Of a DNA stretch of 64,000 nt, positions 43,062 to 52,077 are shown one piece after another (positions within the stretch are counted from its first letter, which is position 1; every line of letters begins with the position of its first letter). The notes beneath the pieces were generated by a model. That model saw only the letters and a list, made by a program, of their open reading frames with translations, was not told the origin of the DNA and searched no databases. This DNA comes from UBA5078 sp051252515. GTDB lineage: Bacteria; Pseudomonadota; Gammaproteobacteria; Pseudomonadales; Pseudohongiellaceae. The stretch lies in assembly GCA_051252515.1 (NCBI GenBank), contig JBPOFS010000007.1, positions 1 to 64,000 of the forward strand. The letters are read 5' to 3'. Both the position numbers and the translations under genes were made by a program.

Positions 43062-44591
43062 ATGGCAACAATAAAAAAGCTAGCAATACTATCATGCGCA
43101 ACCGCACTATCAGTGAATACACAGTTTGCATTTTCTCAAGGTGATGATGTCAGTCGTACCGAAATTGAAGCTATATTACAAAGACTTAGCGCTCTCGAAG
43201 CTGAAAATGCGCGGTTAAAAGCTGCAATCGCAGCAGAAGACACAGTGCCAGTAGCAGCAACCGAATCTCGCTCCACCCTAACTAACATCATTGGTCACAA
43301 TCCCGAGTATAGCTACAATATGCTAGCTGCCAATGTCCGCACCAATACCAAACAGAAGTACCAGTTAGAGGCATTAAAAGACAATACCCTCAGCAGCAGA
43401 TTAATTTTAGGGGGACAGGTCACTGCACTGGCTGATTACCAAAACGCGAATGAAAACTCTAAGTTTGGCTGGCTAATGCGTCACCCAACTTCAGCAAACC
43501 AGATAGGTGAAAACTCATCTGAAGCGGTTATACACTCCGTCAATATCAATATGACTGCCCGGCTCTCAGAGAGCCTGACGGCTTATGTGGAACTACTCCA
43601 CAACCCTGAGCAGAATTTCGCTGCAGGTTCAACGATCACAGGCCTGCCACGAAACAACGTCAATGTCAGCAAAGCTTATGTGCTTTGGGGTGACCTCAAC
43701 AAAACGCCTTACTATGCTTCTTTGGGCAAAATGGATATTCCATTTGGTTTGAATGACACCGTGAGCCCTTTCACCAATTCCACTAACTGGCACTCTTTTG
43801 CAGGGCTAGCCTATGGCGGTTTGCTAGGGTATTCCAGTGACAACCTACACTTAAGGGCAATGGCAATACAGGGCGGTGCACAATTTCGCAATGCTAACAC
43901 TCCTGTGGGTCGCACTAACGTTCCCTCAAAGCTTAATAATTTCGCGATTGATGCCAGCTACACTACTCAGTTCGACTATGATGCCACTTTACAAATTGGC
44001 GCCAGCTATCAATATGGCACTAGTTATTGTCAAGAATATGTCGATACTCCCGCCAGCGCGCATACAACCCCTACATTCATTCCTGGCGTGACACGAAATC
44101 AAGCTCCACAGGGCGTTGTTCACTTTAACCCATGCCTAGATAACAACGACGCGGCTGCAGTCTATGCGTTATACGAGAACGGTAACACTAAACTCCTCGC
44201 TGAATATGGCCAAACTTTGAAGGAATGGCCGGGCACGTTCAACCCATACATGCCTCAATTTGGAGCAGCGAAAAACAAAACACTTACGGTAGGTGGAAAG
44301 CATTCCAAAGATTTGGGACTATCAAATCCAGTAGACTTTTCATTAGAGTTTAGCCGTTACAAAGCCGGCCCGTCAGGTTCAAATTGGGAAAAGCAGGATC
44401 AGCTTGTTTTAGGAGCCTCCTACTTTCTAAATCCCAGCGTCAATCTCTTCTCTGAGGCGATCTTGGTTGAGGGCTGGGTACCACTTAACTTCTTAAGTGG
44501 TGGCAATCCAGGAAGCTTAGTAGGCACATCATGGTCAAGCCAAAGCTCTAAGAACCAAATCTTAGCGGTAGGAATAAGAGCAGGACTATAA
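43062..44591 (+). CDS. outer-membrane porin with N-terminal coiled coil (LbtU/DcaP-like)
   Basis: A 509-residue protein. A signal peptide (about 1-25, ATALSVNTQFAFSQ) is followed by a short coiled coil (EIEAILQRLSALEAENARLKAAI). The rest shows alternating beta strands of a 16- or 18-stranded barrel, ending in VGIRAGL. Segments such as SVNINMTARLSESLTAYVEL, KAYVLWGDLN and SLGKMDIPFGLN resemble siderophore/porin proteins with a periplasmic coiled coil. The terminal residue is Leu rather than the classical Phe. Substrate is unknown. It has its own promoter and terminator and lies between the tRNA fragment and the intact tRNA. Confidence 0.7.
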   Translation: MATIKKLAILSCATALSVNTQFAFSQGDDVSRTEIEAILQRLSALEAENARLKAAIAAEDTVPVAATESRSTLTNIIGHNPEYSYNMLAANVRTNTKQKYQLEALKDNTLSSRLILGGQVTALADYQNANENSKFGWLMRHPTSANQIGENSSEAVIHSVNINMTARLSESLTAYVELLHNPEQNFAAGSTITGLPRNNVNVSKAYVLWGDLNKTPYYASLGKMDIPFGLNDTVSPFTNSTNWHSFAGLAYGGLLGYSSDNLHLRAMAIQGGAQFRNANTPVGRTNVPSKLNNFAIDASYTTQFDYDATLQIGASYQYGTSYCQEYVDTPASAHTTPTFIPGVTRNQAPQGVVHFNPCLDNNDAAAVYALYENGNTKLLAEYGQTLKEWPGTFNPYMPQFGAAKNKTLTVGGKHSKDLGLSNPVDFSLEFSRYKAGPSGSNWEKQDQLVLGASYFLNPSVNLFSEAILVEGWVPLNFLSGGNPGSLVGTSWSSQSSKNQILAVGIRAGL

Positions 44592-44605
44592 ACGAGCTCA
44601 CCAAC

Positions 44606-44630
44606 GATCAAGGGGGCCTCCCCCTTGATC
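44606..44630 (+). terminator. hairpin terminator after the porin gene
   Basis: GATCAAGGGGG (44606-44616), loop CCT, CCCCCTTGATC (44620-44630): a perfect 11-bp stem beginning 14 bp after the stop. The trailing sequence GCACTTTAAC is not strongly T-rich. Confidence 0.65.
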
Positions 44631-44747
44631 GCACTTTAACAATTGCCATCCCTAAACTACCACGGCACCATATGCATCAGTTAAGTTGAAATAAACTGCA
44701 CAGGTGCTGCCTTGTCTGCGAAAGCCCCTACCCCACAACACCCCACA

Positions 44748-44756
44748 TGCTATAAT
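44748..44756 (+). promoter_or_regulatory. extended -10 promoter of tRNA-Arg
   Basis: TGCTATAAT is a perfect extended -10 element, followed by a GC-rich discriminator (CCGCCGCC). Initiation near 44763 leaves a 38-nt 5' leader. A GC-rich discriminator is a mark of stringently controlled stable-RNA promoters. Confidence 0.6.
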
Positions 44757-44800
44757 CCGCCGCCTATCCAAAAGCCAGACTTCGTTACAAGCCTACCTTT

Positions 44801-44877
44801 GCTCCGGTGGCACAGCTGGATAGCGCGGCCCCCTCCTAAGGGGCAGGTCAGTGGTTCGAATCCACTCCGGGGCACCA
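44801..44877 (+). tRNA. tRNA-Arg (anticodon CCT)
   Basis: A 77-nt tRNA with encoded CCA. The acceptor stem GCTCCGG/CCGGGGC pairs with one T-G wobble. D-arm GCAC/GCGC has one mismatch. Anticodon stem GCCCC/GGGGC encloses the loop CTCCTAA with CCT at 44835-44837. Variable loop AGGTC and T-arm AGTGG-TTCGAAT-CCACT are perfect. It reads AGG codons. An earlier 3' copy lies about 2 kb upstream. Confidence 0.93.
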
Positions 44878-44960
44878 AACATTAATTTCACTCTATCCGA
44901 TACAGCCCAAAACTCTCTAAGATCCCAGGTAGATATAAAATAAATTTAAGGTATGCCGAG

Positions 44961-45395
44961 ATGAAAAACTGCTTAACCTTTACTGCTGCGATGTTGCTGT
45001 TCTGCAACCCTACCCTGAGTCAGTCCTATGACCTTTTAACTCGAGCGGACTCAGGAGATGTCTTTGCAAAAATGATGCTGGGAGATATGTTTGCAGCAGG
45101 AGAAGGAGTAACGCAGGACTATGTTGAAGCTGCTATGTGGTACCGCCAAGCCGCGAAACAAGGGGCTGCCAAAGCGCAACTATCCTTGGGCTTGTTGTAC
45201 TCACAAGGGCAAGGCGTTGAACAGGATGTAGAGATAGCCTATCAATGGACTTACATCGCAGCGGCCCAAGGCGAGAAAGATGCCATAGAAGCCCGGGATT
45301 TAATCAGCGGGCAATTAGACGCAGAAACGCGAGACAGAGTTCAGGAGTTAGCTACGCGTTGTCTTGAATCCAAGTACACGCAATGTGAGTGGTGA
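44961..45395 (+). CDS. Sel1-repeat exported protein
   Basis: A 144-residue protein with a signal peptide (NCLTFTAAMLLFCNPTLSQS). Two Sel1-like repeats follow: about 37-72 (AKMMLGDMFAAGEGVTQDYV, EAAMWYRQAAKQG) and about 73-108 (AKAQLSLGLLYSQGQGVEQD, IAYQWTYIAAAQG). A C-terminal helix ends in two Cys (RCLESKYTQCEW). Sel1 repeats usually mediate protein contacts in the periplasm. AAGG lies nine bases before the ATG. Partner unknown. Confidence 0.8.
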   Translation: MKNCLTFTAAMLLFCNPTLSQSYDLLTRADSGDVFAKMMLGDMFAAGEGVTQDYVEAAMWYRQAAKQGAAKAQLSLGLLYSQGQGVEQDVEIAYQWTYIAAAQGEKDAIEARDLISGQLDAETRDRVQELATRCLESKYTQCEW

Positions 45396-45469
45396 GCAAA
45401 ACCAAGGTCAATCAGATCGTCCGCAAAAATCCGGGCCACGGCAACCGCCGCAGCCCGAACCATCCAAAC

Positions 45470-46024
45470 TTACGCGCTTTTAGTCCACGCAAACTTTTCA
45501 AACACTTTATCCACTGGCGTCTCAGCAATGTGATTCACATAGTTGCTGATCACTTTTTGCGACAAGCCAAGAATGATCTCTAGCAATTGACGCTCTTCGT
45601 ACCCTGCCGCAAAGAATGCCTTCACTTGATCATCGGTGACATATCCGCGCTGGCGCACGATAGCTAACGTCGTGTCGTGTAGAGCTTGTAACTTTTCCGT
45701 AGGCATTGCTGTGCTGTTACGCAGTGCTTCGGTAAGCGCTGGGTCTACCTTCATCATATTGGCGATCCCGGTGTGTGCAGGAACGCAGTAATGACACTCA
45801 TGCTCTACATTGATCGTTTGCCATACCACTGTTAGCTCTTCGTTATCGAAACTAGAAGCGACAAACAGTTTGTGCAAGGCCTGATACGCCTCTAGCAGCT
45901 CCGGAGAGCTTGCCAATACACCGTGTAGGCCTGGGATGCGTCCATTGGCTTTCAATGATGCTTCAAGGAACGGTTTGCTTTGCTCTGGGGCTGTCTCTAG
46001 GTCATGAATCGTTAGCTTGGTCAT
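45470..46024 (-). CDS. AhpD/carboxymuconolactone decarboxylase-like protein
   Basis: A 184-residue AhpD-like helical protein. The redox signature E-C-H-Y-C-V-P-A-H-T-G (about residues 74-85, VEHECHYCVPAHTG) is intact, suggesting peroxidase or disulfide activity. ATG 46024 is chosen over the in-frame upstream start at 46069, which would run through the operator region. The gene is divergent from a TetR regulator across 134 bp containing three operator boxes, so it is probably that regulator's target. Physiological substrate unknown. Confidence 0.85.
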   Translation of the reverse strand: MTKLTIHDLETAPEQSKPFLEASLKANGRIPGLHGVLASSPELLEAYQALHKLFVASSFDNEELTVVWQTINVEHECHYCVPAHTGIANMMKVDPALTEALRNSTAMPTEKLQALHDTTLAIVRQRGYVTDDQVKAFFAAGYEERQLLEIILGLSQKVISNYVNHIAETPVDKVFEKFAWTKSA

Positions 46025-46061
46025 TTTGTCTCCAATCGTCTGTCTGGGTTGATTTATCTGC

Positions 46062-46136
46062 TTGAACACTTGTTCAATGCGCGCATAGTAACTAGACTTG
46101 AGCGACTGTTCAAGCTAAAATTGAACAATCGCTCAA
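46062..46136. promoter_or_regulatory. three 16-bp TTGA...TCAA operator boxes
   Basis: Box 1 TTGAACACTTGTTCAA (46062-46077), box 2 TTGAGCGACTGTTCAA (46098-46113) and box 3 TTGAACAATCGCTCAA (46121-46136). Boxes 2 and 3 are near-perfect inverted copies of each other (15 of 16). They lie between the divergent AhpD-like and TetR genes and are the likely TetR operators. Confidence 0.7.
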
Positions 46137-46158
46137 ATCATCGATCAGAGGCCTTTTC

Positions 46159-46734
46159 GTGAAAGCACAAAGACACGACAGACAAGAAGCTATCCAAAAA
46201 GCGACACAGTTGTTTTGGGAGAAAGGGTTTCATGCCACGTCCATGCGCAACATCCAGGATCACATCGACCTGCGCCCTGGCAGCATCTATGCGAGTTTTG
46301 GCAGTAAGGAAGGCCTATTCAAAGAGACGCTGCGCTGTTACGCACAGTCAAGCTTAGAGCGCCTAGCGGGCTATGCTGAAACAATGCCAGCACTGGAGGC
46401 CTTGCAAGCCTTTATGACCAGCGTAGTTTGCCGACCAGCCTCTGACAGCCCAAGTGATATGTGCATGCTCGCCAAAACAGTGGCAGAGCTGACTGAGGAG
46501 AACGGGGAGTTGTTGGAAGAGGCCAAAGGTCATCTCAAGCGTATTGAGAACGCCTTCGCTGAGCTGCTAGTGCAGGCTCAACGAGACGGAACAGTCGATA
46601 AAAACAGAGACCCAAAGCGCATGGCCAGCTTTCTGCAGATCCAGCTAATGGGCCTGCGGGCTTACTCACGCGCTAATGGGGATGACAAACAACTACAAGA
46701 GTTTGTCGATGAGGCCTTTGCTAGCCTGCATTAA
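46159..46734 (+). CDS. TetR-family transcriptional regulator
   Basis: A 191-residue repressor. The N-terminal TetR helix-turn-helix is at about 8-50 (RQEAIQKATQLFWEKGFHAT then SMRNIQDHIDLRPGSIYASF). The ligand domain follows, with GSKEGLFKETLRCYAQSSLERLAG. Start is GTG 46159. The closest pattern is TetR regulators next to AhpD-like genes. It likely represses itself and the divergent gene through the three boxes upstream. The stop is three bases from the convergent rdgC stop. Confidence 0.87.
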   Translation: MKAQRHDRQEAIQKATQLFWEKGFHATSMRNIQDHIDLRPGSIYASFGSKEGLFKETLRCYAQSSLERLAGYAETMPALEALQAFMTSVVCRPASDSPSDMCMLAKTVAELTEENGELLEEAKGHLKRIENAFAELLVQAQRDGTVDKNRDPKRMASFLQIQLMGLRAYSRANGDDKQLQEFVDEAFASLH

Positions 46735-46737
46735 CCC

Positions 46738-47658
46738 TTAGCTATCATCGCCTACACAGCCAATGCCCCCAAAGGCAGCGGCGAACGACTTCATAAACTT
46801 GCTAATCTCTAGGCTCATGATGGCAAAGTCTTGATCGAATTGCTGAGCGGCACTTTCCGCATCAGACTCCTCGGCTTTCTCAAGGATCATATCTTCGAAC
46901 TTAAGTCGTGAGATGCCCAAATCGGCCCCAACCACACAGCTCAAAGTGTCGTTCCAAAGCACGCCTAGCTTCTTCACCTGTTTGCCCGCACTTAGATGCG
47001 CCTGAATCTCTTCAGTGGCCAAATCCTGCCCTTTACAGCGCACGACATTGCTGTCTTCCATAGGATTAAACAGCTCGACCTCTTGGTTGATGCTAAACCC
47101 TTCGGCGGCACTCTGCTGCTCTACCCAACGGGTCATGATATCGCCAGGGGCTAATTTGGCCACAGGCAAGGTCACTGGAAGGGTTTCGAGGCTTTCGCGC
47201 AGAGTATTGATGAACTCCTCTGCCACAGTCGCACTGCTGGTATTAACGATGAACAAGTCTTCTTTAGGGGCGATATACGCATACACTTTGCGGGTGCGAG
47301 AAAAGGCGCGAGGCAATAAGGAGGCGATCACGTCATCCTTGAGTTGTAGCTTCTCTTTGCGAGAGATCTTGCGCGCCTGCTTCTCTTCGATCTCTTCTAT
47401 TTTTTCCGCCAACACTTCATTGACCACTGACGCAGGCAGCAGCTTCTCATCTTTGCGCATGCACAACATGATGTAGTTGCCGACCGTATGGGTGAGTAGC
47501 TCCCCTTCCTTACCCAGTGGGCTTACCCAGCCTGTGCGGCTTTTCTCGTAACTTTCGCCTTCAGCGAAGGCCTGAGGAAGGAGTTTTTCTTCGAGTGCTT
47601 CAGCGCTATGCGCGAAAGGCTTACTAAAACAGTAGAAACGGATATTTTTAAAAAACAT
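46738..47658 (-). CDS. rdgC: RdgC, recombination-associated protein
   Basis: A 306-residue DNA-binding protein. N-terminus MFFKNIRFYCFSKPFAHSAE, with GWVSPLGKEGELLTHTVGNYIMLCMRKDEKLLPASVVNEVL, and EEIEEKQARKISRKEKLQLKDDVI are diagnostic of RdgC. RdgC forms a ring around DNA and limits RecA. Length is typical. It stands alone, convergent with the TetR gene, and its upstream 81 bp shows no obvious operator. Confidence 0.94.
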   Translation of the reverse strand: MFFKNIRFYCFSKPFAHSAEALEEKLLPQAFAEGESYEKSRTGWVSPLGKEGELLTHTVGNYIMLCMRKDEKLLPASVVNEVLAEKIEEIEEKQARKISRKEKLQLKDDVIASLLPRAFSRTRKVYAYIAPKEDLFIVNTSSATVAEEFINTLRESLETLPVTLPVAKLAPGDIMTRWVEQQSAAEGFSINQEVELFNPMEDSNVVRCKGQDLATEEIQAHLSAGKQVKKLGVLWNDTLSCVVGADLGISRLKFEDMILEKAEESDAESAAQQFDQDFAIMSLEISKFMKSFAAAFGGIGCVGDDS

Positions 47659-47739
47659 GGGCGCACATCCAAAAGCTGGCAGAAACAGGGGGCAAGATTC
47701 TACTGCAAAGCACCCCCAGTGACGATGCCCAATTGGCAG

Positions 47740-48837
47740 TTATTTAGATGATCTGCGTTTACGCCACCACATATAGAGGCCGGTGCCGAACAAGATTGCC
47801 GGTAGGAAACCACTGATAAACACGAGTATGCGCCCTACTAGCCCTAGTGCATCGCCGTTGTGCAACGGGAAGAACCAATTGAGCATCACGGTGCCTGCCG
47901 ACTTGTCTCGGCCATCCCATACATTGAGAAGCGCCCCGTCGTATTGATCAAAATACAGGGACGTCACAGAGTACTCTGTCCACGCATCATCGGGATGGGT
48001 GAAGGTAAAGACATAGGGGGCTGTATCGGTACCGGGCAAATAGATGCGATTGATACGAGAGTCAGGAAACACAGCCATGGCTTGCGCTGCCAAGTCATCC
48101 ACAAGAATCGGTAAACCTTGTGGATCGCCTGTGGACACTGGCACCACTGGGTCCTCTACAGGCAATACCAATGCCACGAGCTTATGCACAGGCTCATGCC
48201 AAACGATCTCGATGCCGGTAATCGAGAGCATTAAAAATAGGGGAATAAAATAAATCCCAATAGTTTTGTGTAAATCAAAATTAAGACGAAATGGGCCGCC
48301 ATTAGTTTTGATCGTGAAGGCGCGTTTCCAGGCGCCCTTTTTAGGCCACCAGATCACAATGCCACTGATACTGAAAAACAGTAAGCAGATGCCCATCACT
48401 CCAACGAGGAACTTGCCCATCTCGCCAGTCAAGAAAGACAAATGCAGACTGTAAAACCACGTGACGGGATACTCACCCCAGTTACGAATGGCGGTGACTT
48501 CGGAGGTGCCGGGATCGATGCTTACCTCGAGAGGACCTGCCGCCCCCTCGAGTGCTGGAAAACGAATGATGTGCGGGGCGCCGAGATGACGACCCAATGC
48601 AATTCGTGTTGGTGCACTACCGTTGTTAACTGCCTCAGTCGCGTTCGCAAAGGCAAGATCAAAAGACGCTAACGCTGTCGCCGTTTCAAAATTCACGGTG
48701 TCAGGCGCCAACATCTCGTCGAGCTCTCTGTCGAACACAACCATACTGCCGGATATCCCAGTGATACTCAGCAGTAGGCCTAAAAACAAGCCCATGTATT
48801 TATGGACCCAAACTAATAGCGCACGAAGCATAAACAT
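47740..48837 (-). CDS. PepSY-associated transmembrane protein
   Basis: A 365-residue inner-membrane protein of the PepSY_TM family. Four membrane helices are visible: about 8-32 (VHKYMGLFLGLLLSITGISG), 140-165 (FLVGVMGICLLFFSISGIVIWW), 190-212 (IYFIPLFLMLSITGIEIVW) and 330-355 (LVFISGFLPAILFGTGLYMWW). Conserved His residues lie in helix 1 and before helix 3 (LHKTIGIY). It lies 14 bp downstream of a TonB receptor gene, and such pairs are associated with ferric-siderophore reduction at the inner membrane. Confidence 0.83.
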   Translation of the reverse strand: MFMLRALLVWVHKYMGLFLGLLLSITGISGSMVVFDRELDEMLAPDTVNFETATALASFDLAFANATEAVNNGSAPTRIALGRHLGAPHIIRFPALEGAAGPLEVSIDPGTSEVTAIRNWGEYPVTWFYSLHLSFLTGEMGKFLVGVMGICLLFFSISGIVIWWPKKGAWKRAFTIKTNGGPFRLNFDLHKTIGIYFIPLFLMLSITGIEIVWHEPVHKLVALVLPVEDPVVPVSTGDPQGLPILVDDLAAQAMAVFPDSRINRIYLPGTDTAPYVFTFTHPDDAWTEYSVTSLYFDQYDGALLNVWDGRDKSAGTVMLNWFFPLHNGDALGLVGRILVFISGFLPAILFGTGLYMWWRKRRSSK

Positions 48838-48851
48838 ATTCCACTACACAA

Positions 48852-50975
48852 TTAGAATTGCAGGTTCCAAGACAAACTCACACTACGGCCGATACCTTTG
48901 AAGTTGCGGGTATCAGAGCCTTGTGTCTGAGAGTAATAGGTGAAGTAGTCTTCATTGCTTAGGTTCTGCAAACCAAGGCGTAGCTGACCCACGCTTGCTT
49001 CGTACTCGGCGAAAAGATCGATGGTGGTGTAACCGTCAAACTGCGCAGTCTCAACACCAACAGCATTTTTAAATTCGCGGTCTTGGACAACGTTGACTTG
49101 TACTCGCGTATTGAACTGGCTCGACCATGTGCGCTCCCAACTGAGATTGACGCGATTAGGAGACATATTAGACCCGCCCAAATCCGTGTCTACACGATTA
49201 TCGCCATCGGAGTCATACTCACCTTCGGTATTGGCATAGCGCAATCCTAGTACATCAGACATCGAAGCATTCCACTGCGCTCTAAACTCATAGCCATCGA
49301 TCTCTGTTCTCTCACGCATGACTCCATAGATGCCATCGGCATTGGCTTGTAAGCGTTGGCCAAAATCAGCTTCGGAGGCAAAGTAACTTAACTGCGCTGA
49401 GAACACATCGTTATCAAACTCAAACCCAAGCTCGGTATTTTCAGTCACGATAGGCTCAAGATTCAAAAATGTTTCAACATCTTGATCAGGAATATTGATG
49501 CCGCGAAGTACACGACCTACGTCTGGCATTGAAAATCCTTCAGAAAGATTTGCAAACACTCGCCATTGCGGCGTGATCTGATAAGTGGCACCAATATTAG
49601 ATAATGTATCGGAAAACTCAGGGTTGCCGCCACGAACGAACTGCCCACCGTTATAAGAGTACAGCGTAGTAAAGTCATCAACATCAAGCGCTGAATCCTC
49701 ACGACGTACACCGGCGGTTAGCGTTAGGTCTTCAATCCCTGTGAATTCAAACTGCGCAAATAACGCAAGGTTTTCATAATTAGTAGTTGGGACCCAAGCA
49801 CGACCAGTGGCCACTAAGGACTGGTTTGTCTCATCATTAAGAAGGTCTGCACCGTACACCGCACTGAACGGCGTGCCAGCAATATTATCTTTGGCAAGCG
49901 TGAGCTTTAGACCGCGCTTAGTCGAATTATTTTGCGACTGATCGAAGATGTCACCACCAAATGCAGGGTCGGCAAAAGTGGCGTATATATCGCCGCCATA
50001 AGTCCCCGCAAAATCTTGATCGAACGCCTGCAGACGCACACTGTGACCAAACAAATCAGCCTTGGTGTAGCTTAAGCTAAACATTGTCACTTCATTGCTC
50101 ACAGCCGCGCCAACGACATTGGCTTCAACCGCAGTGGTCGGCACGCCATTGGCATAATCGCCAGCCACAGCAAGCCAATCATTATTACCCGACACATCGT
50201 AATCGTTAACGGTAAGCTCTAGGCGTTGGTCTCCCCACTCATACCCTGTTTTCAAAAACAGATTAAGAGTTTCAGAATCCATTGTGTCGCCCTGAGCATT
50301 ATCAAACCCAATGACTTCGCCATCGGCGTCGTAACTAATGCCAGAGGTGCGATAGCTCGCGCTGCCTAGGAAATCGACATTGCCCGTTCTGCCTGAAAGA
50401 GTATAACTGGCGCCATAACCTAAGCTCTCACTCACGTCTTCGCTCTGCCCTACCCCTTCTAATCTTACACTTTGCTGCCATTGCTCTGCAGGGCGTCGTG
50501 TAATCATATTGATGATGCCACCGGATGCGCCCATGCCATGAATAGCATTGGCGCCGTGAATCACTTCTATACGCTCAAGCATTAAAGGATCGATGGTATG
50601 CCCATCGCGTGAGCCATCGCGTAAAGGATTTGATTGCGGCACGCCATCAACCATGTACAGTGGATCTCTGCCACGCAAGCTCTCACCAGCACCGGTCATC
50701 TTCTGACGGCTCGGGGAGAAGCTAGGAATTAGATTGCCAAGAATCGTCGATAGATCATTGTTCACGCCAATCTGCTGTAGAAGATCTTGGGCGCCAATAA
50801 CAGTCACAGTATTAGGAATTTGGCTTAGCGGCTTTTCCGAGCGCGTGGCAGTAACAACCATCTCCTCGATGTCAGAGGAATCGCTCGCTTGCTGCGCTTG
50901 TGCATAAGGCGCTAACAAGGCAGCGGCTAGAGAGGTAAAGAGTGCTTTTCGTAGAAATGGGCTTTGCGTGGCCAT
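48852..50975 (-). CDS. TonB-dependent siderophore receptor
   Basis: A 707-residue outer-membrane receptor. Signal peptide (LFTSLAAALLAPYAQAQ) is followed by a TonB-box-like DIEEMVVTATRS, the plug domain (LSQIPNTVTVIGAQDLLQQ; GRDPLYMVDGVPQSNPL; ERIEVIHGANAIHGMGASGG) and a 22-strand barrel ending SLSWNLQF with a terminal Phe. A Fur-like box lies about 65 bp upstream. With the downstream PepSY gene it forms a probable iron-uptake pair. The siderophore type cannot be assigned. Confidence 0.87.
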   Translation of the reverse strand: MATQSPFLRKALFTSLAAALLAPYAQAQQASDSSDIEEMVVTATRSEKPLSQIPNTVTVIGAQDLLQQIGVNNDLSTILGNLIPSFSPSRQKMTGAGESLRGRDPLYMVDGVPQSNPLRDGSRDGHTIDPLMLERIEVIHGANAIHGMGASGGIINMITRRPAEQWQQSVRLEGVGQSEDVSESLGYGASYTLSGRTGNVDFLGSASYRTSGISYDADGEVIGFDNAQGDTMDSETLNLFLKTGYEWGDQRLELTVNDYDVSGNNDWLAVAGDYANGVPTTAVEANVVGAAVSNEVTMFSLSYTKADLFGHSVRLQAFDQDFAGTYGGDIYATFADPAFGGDIFDQSQNNSTKRGLKLTLAKDNIAGTPFSAVYGADLLNDETNQSLVATGRAWVPTTNYENLALFAQFEFTGIEDLTLTAGVRREDSALDVDDFTTLYSYNGGQFVRGGNPEFSDTLSNIGATYQITPQWRVFANLSEGFSMPDVGRVLRGINIPDQDVETFLNLEPIVTENTELGFEFDNDVFSAQLSYFASEADFGQRLQANADGIYGVMRERTEIDGYEFRAQWNASMSDVLGLRYANTEGEYDSDGDNRVDTDLGGSNMSPNRVNLSWERTWSSQFNTRVQVNVVQDREFKNAVGVETAQFDGYTTIDLFAEYEASVGQLRLGLQNLSNEDYFTYYSQTQGSDTRNFKGIGRSVSLSWNLQF

Positions 50976-51039
50976 ATAAGAAATCCGTCCAGGTCGAGTG
51001 GCTTAATCGTAAGAGCGTGGTCACTCTCAGGACGGCAAT

Positions 51040-51058
51040 CTTAATGATAACAATTCCT
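51040..51058 (-). promoter_or_regulatory. candidate Fur box
   Basis: The 19 bp carry an AATGATAA core and agree with GATAATGATAATCATTATC at 12 positions. They lie about 65 bp upstream of the TonB receptor start, so iron repression of receptor and PepSY gene is likely. Confidence 0.55.
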
Positions 51059-51083
51059 ATTAGCAAGTGCGTTTGAGAAAAAT

Positions 51084-52076
51084 CTACTCATAACTCAGCT
51101 TAGTCGCCTTGCCAGAGAAGATTTTATAGATGAACACCGTATAAATGAGGATCATAGGTAGCGTTAATGCCACACCCCAGAAGGTAAAGCGCAGTGAGGC
51201 CGTGGAGGCCGCAGTATCCCAAATCGTCATCTTATTAATCACGATGTCCGGGTAGATGCTGTAGGCAAGACCGAGTGCAGACATCAGGCAAATGACTACG
51301 AGGCCGGCAAAGATCAACCAAGCAAAGCCCTGCTCTAGGAGTGACTCGTGCCACAACACCCATATTATGACCGCATAGGCCAACAAGGTACTGATCGGAA
51401 TCGGCAACAGGCCAATGGCAGCGGGCAAGGTAAACCACTTATCGGCAATGATGTCGCTGACCATCGGCGTGGCTATAGAGATCAGGAAGATCCCTACCCC
51501 CATCGGCCATACTGTCCAGCGCGCCCATTTGATCGCCTTCTCATAGAGCGACCCACTGGCCTTCATAAGCAACCACGCACAGCCCAACATCACGTACAGC
51601 GCTGGCAAGGTCACGGCGATGCCAAACGCGAAGGTATTGCGCAGAGCCGTGCTTTCTAAACCCATGACATAGGCGCCAAGCATCCACCCTTGTGACGAGG
51701 CGGCCACAACAGAGCCTAGCGCAAACAAACGATTCCACATGACCTTATGCTGTGTTTGCGCCTTCGCTCTAAAATCAAAAGACACACCGCGCAATATCAG
51801 TCCGATCAACATCATCGTGGCGGGAATATAAAGTGTCGTGAGCACCAAGCCGTAGGCAGCAGGAAATGCAATTAACAACACCCCTACTCCAAACACAATC
51901 CAGGTCTCATTGGCATCCCAGAACGGCCCGATCGATGCGATCATCTGATCCTTCTCATCATCTTCGGCAAAGGAGAGCAATAGACCAACCCCCAGATCAT
52001 AGCCATCAAGAATGATATAAGTGAGCAGCGAAAAGCCAATCACGCCAACAAAAAAGAGCGGTAAATACTGATCCAT
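51084..52076 (-). CDS. cydB: cytochrome bd-type oxidase subunit II (CioB/CydB)
   Basis: A 330-residue membrane protein with about eight helices. The N-terminus YLPLFFVGVIGFSLLTYIILDGYDLGVG is the CydB hallmark, followed by GPFWDANETWIVFGVGVLLIAFP and ILRGVSFDFRAKA. The family resembles the cyanide-insensitive subtype. It starts two bases after the subunit I stop. No CydX-like small gene is present after it; the CIO type often lacks one. Confidence 0.9.
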   Translation of the reverse strand: MDQYLPLFFVGVIGFSLLTYIILDGYDLGVGLLLSFAEDDEKDQMIASIGPFWDANETWIVFGVGVLLIAFPAAYGLVLTTLYIPATMMLIGLILRGVSFDFRAKAQTQHKVMWNRLFALGSVVAASSQGWMLGAYVMGLESTALRNTFAFGIAVTLPALYVMLGCAWLLMKASGSLYEKAIKWARWTVWPMGVGIFLISIATPMVSDIIADKWFTLPAAIGLLPIPISTLLAYAVIIWVLWHESLLEQGFAWLIFAGLVVICLMSALGLAYSIYPDIVINKMTIWDTAASTASLRFTFWGVALTLPMILIYTVFIYKIFSGKATKLSYE

Positions 52077-52077
52077 T

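Noticed and set aside
50976..51083. CydX-like small gene after cydB
   Set aside because: No short hydrophobic frame with a ribosome site follows cydB; a frame there overlaps the receptor gene and has the wrong character.
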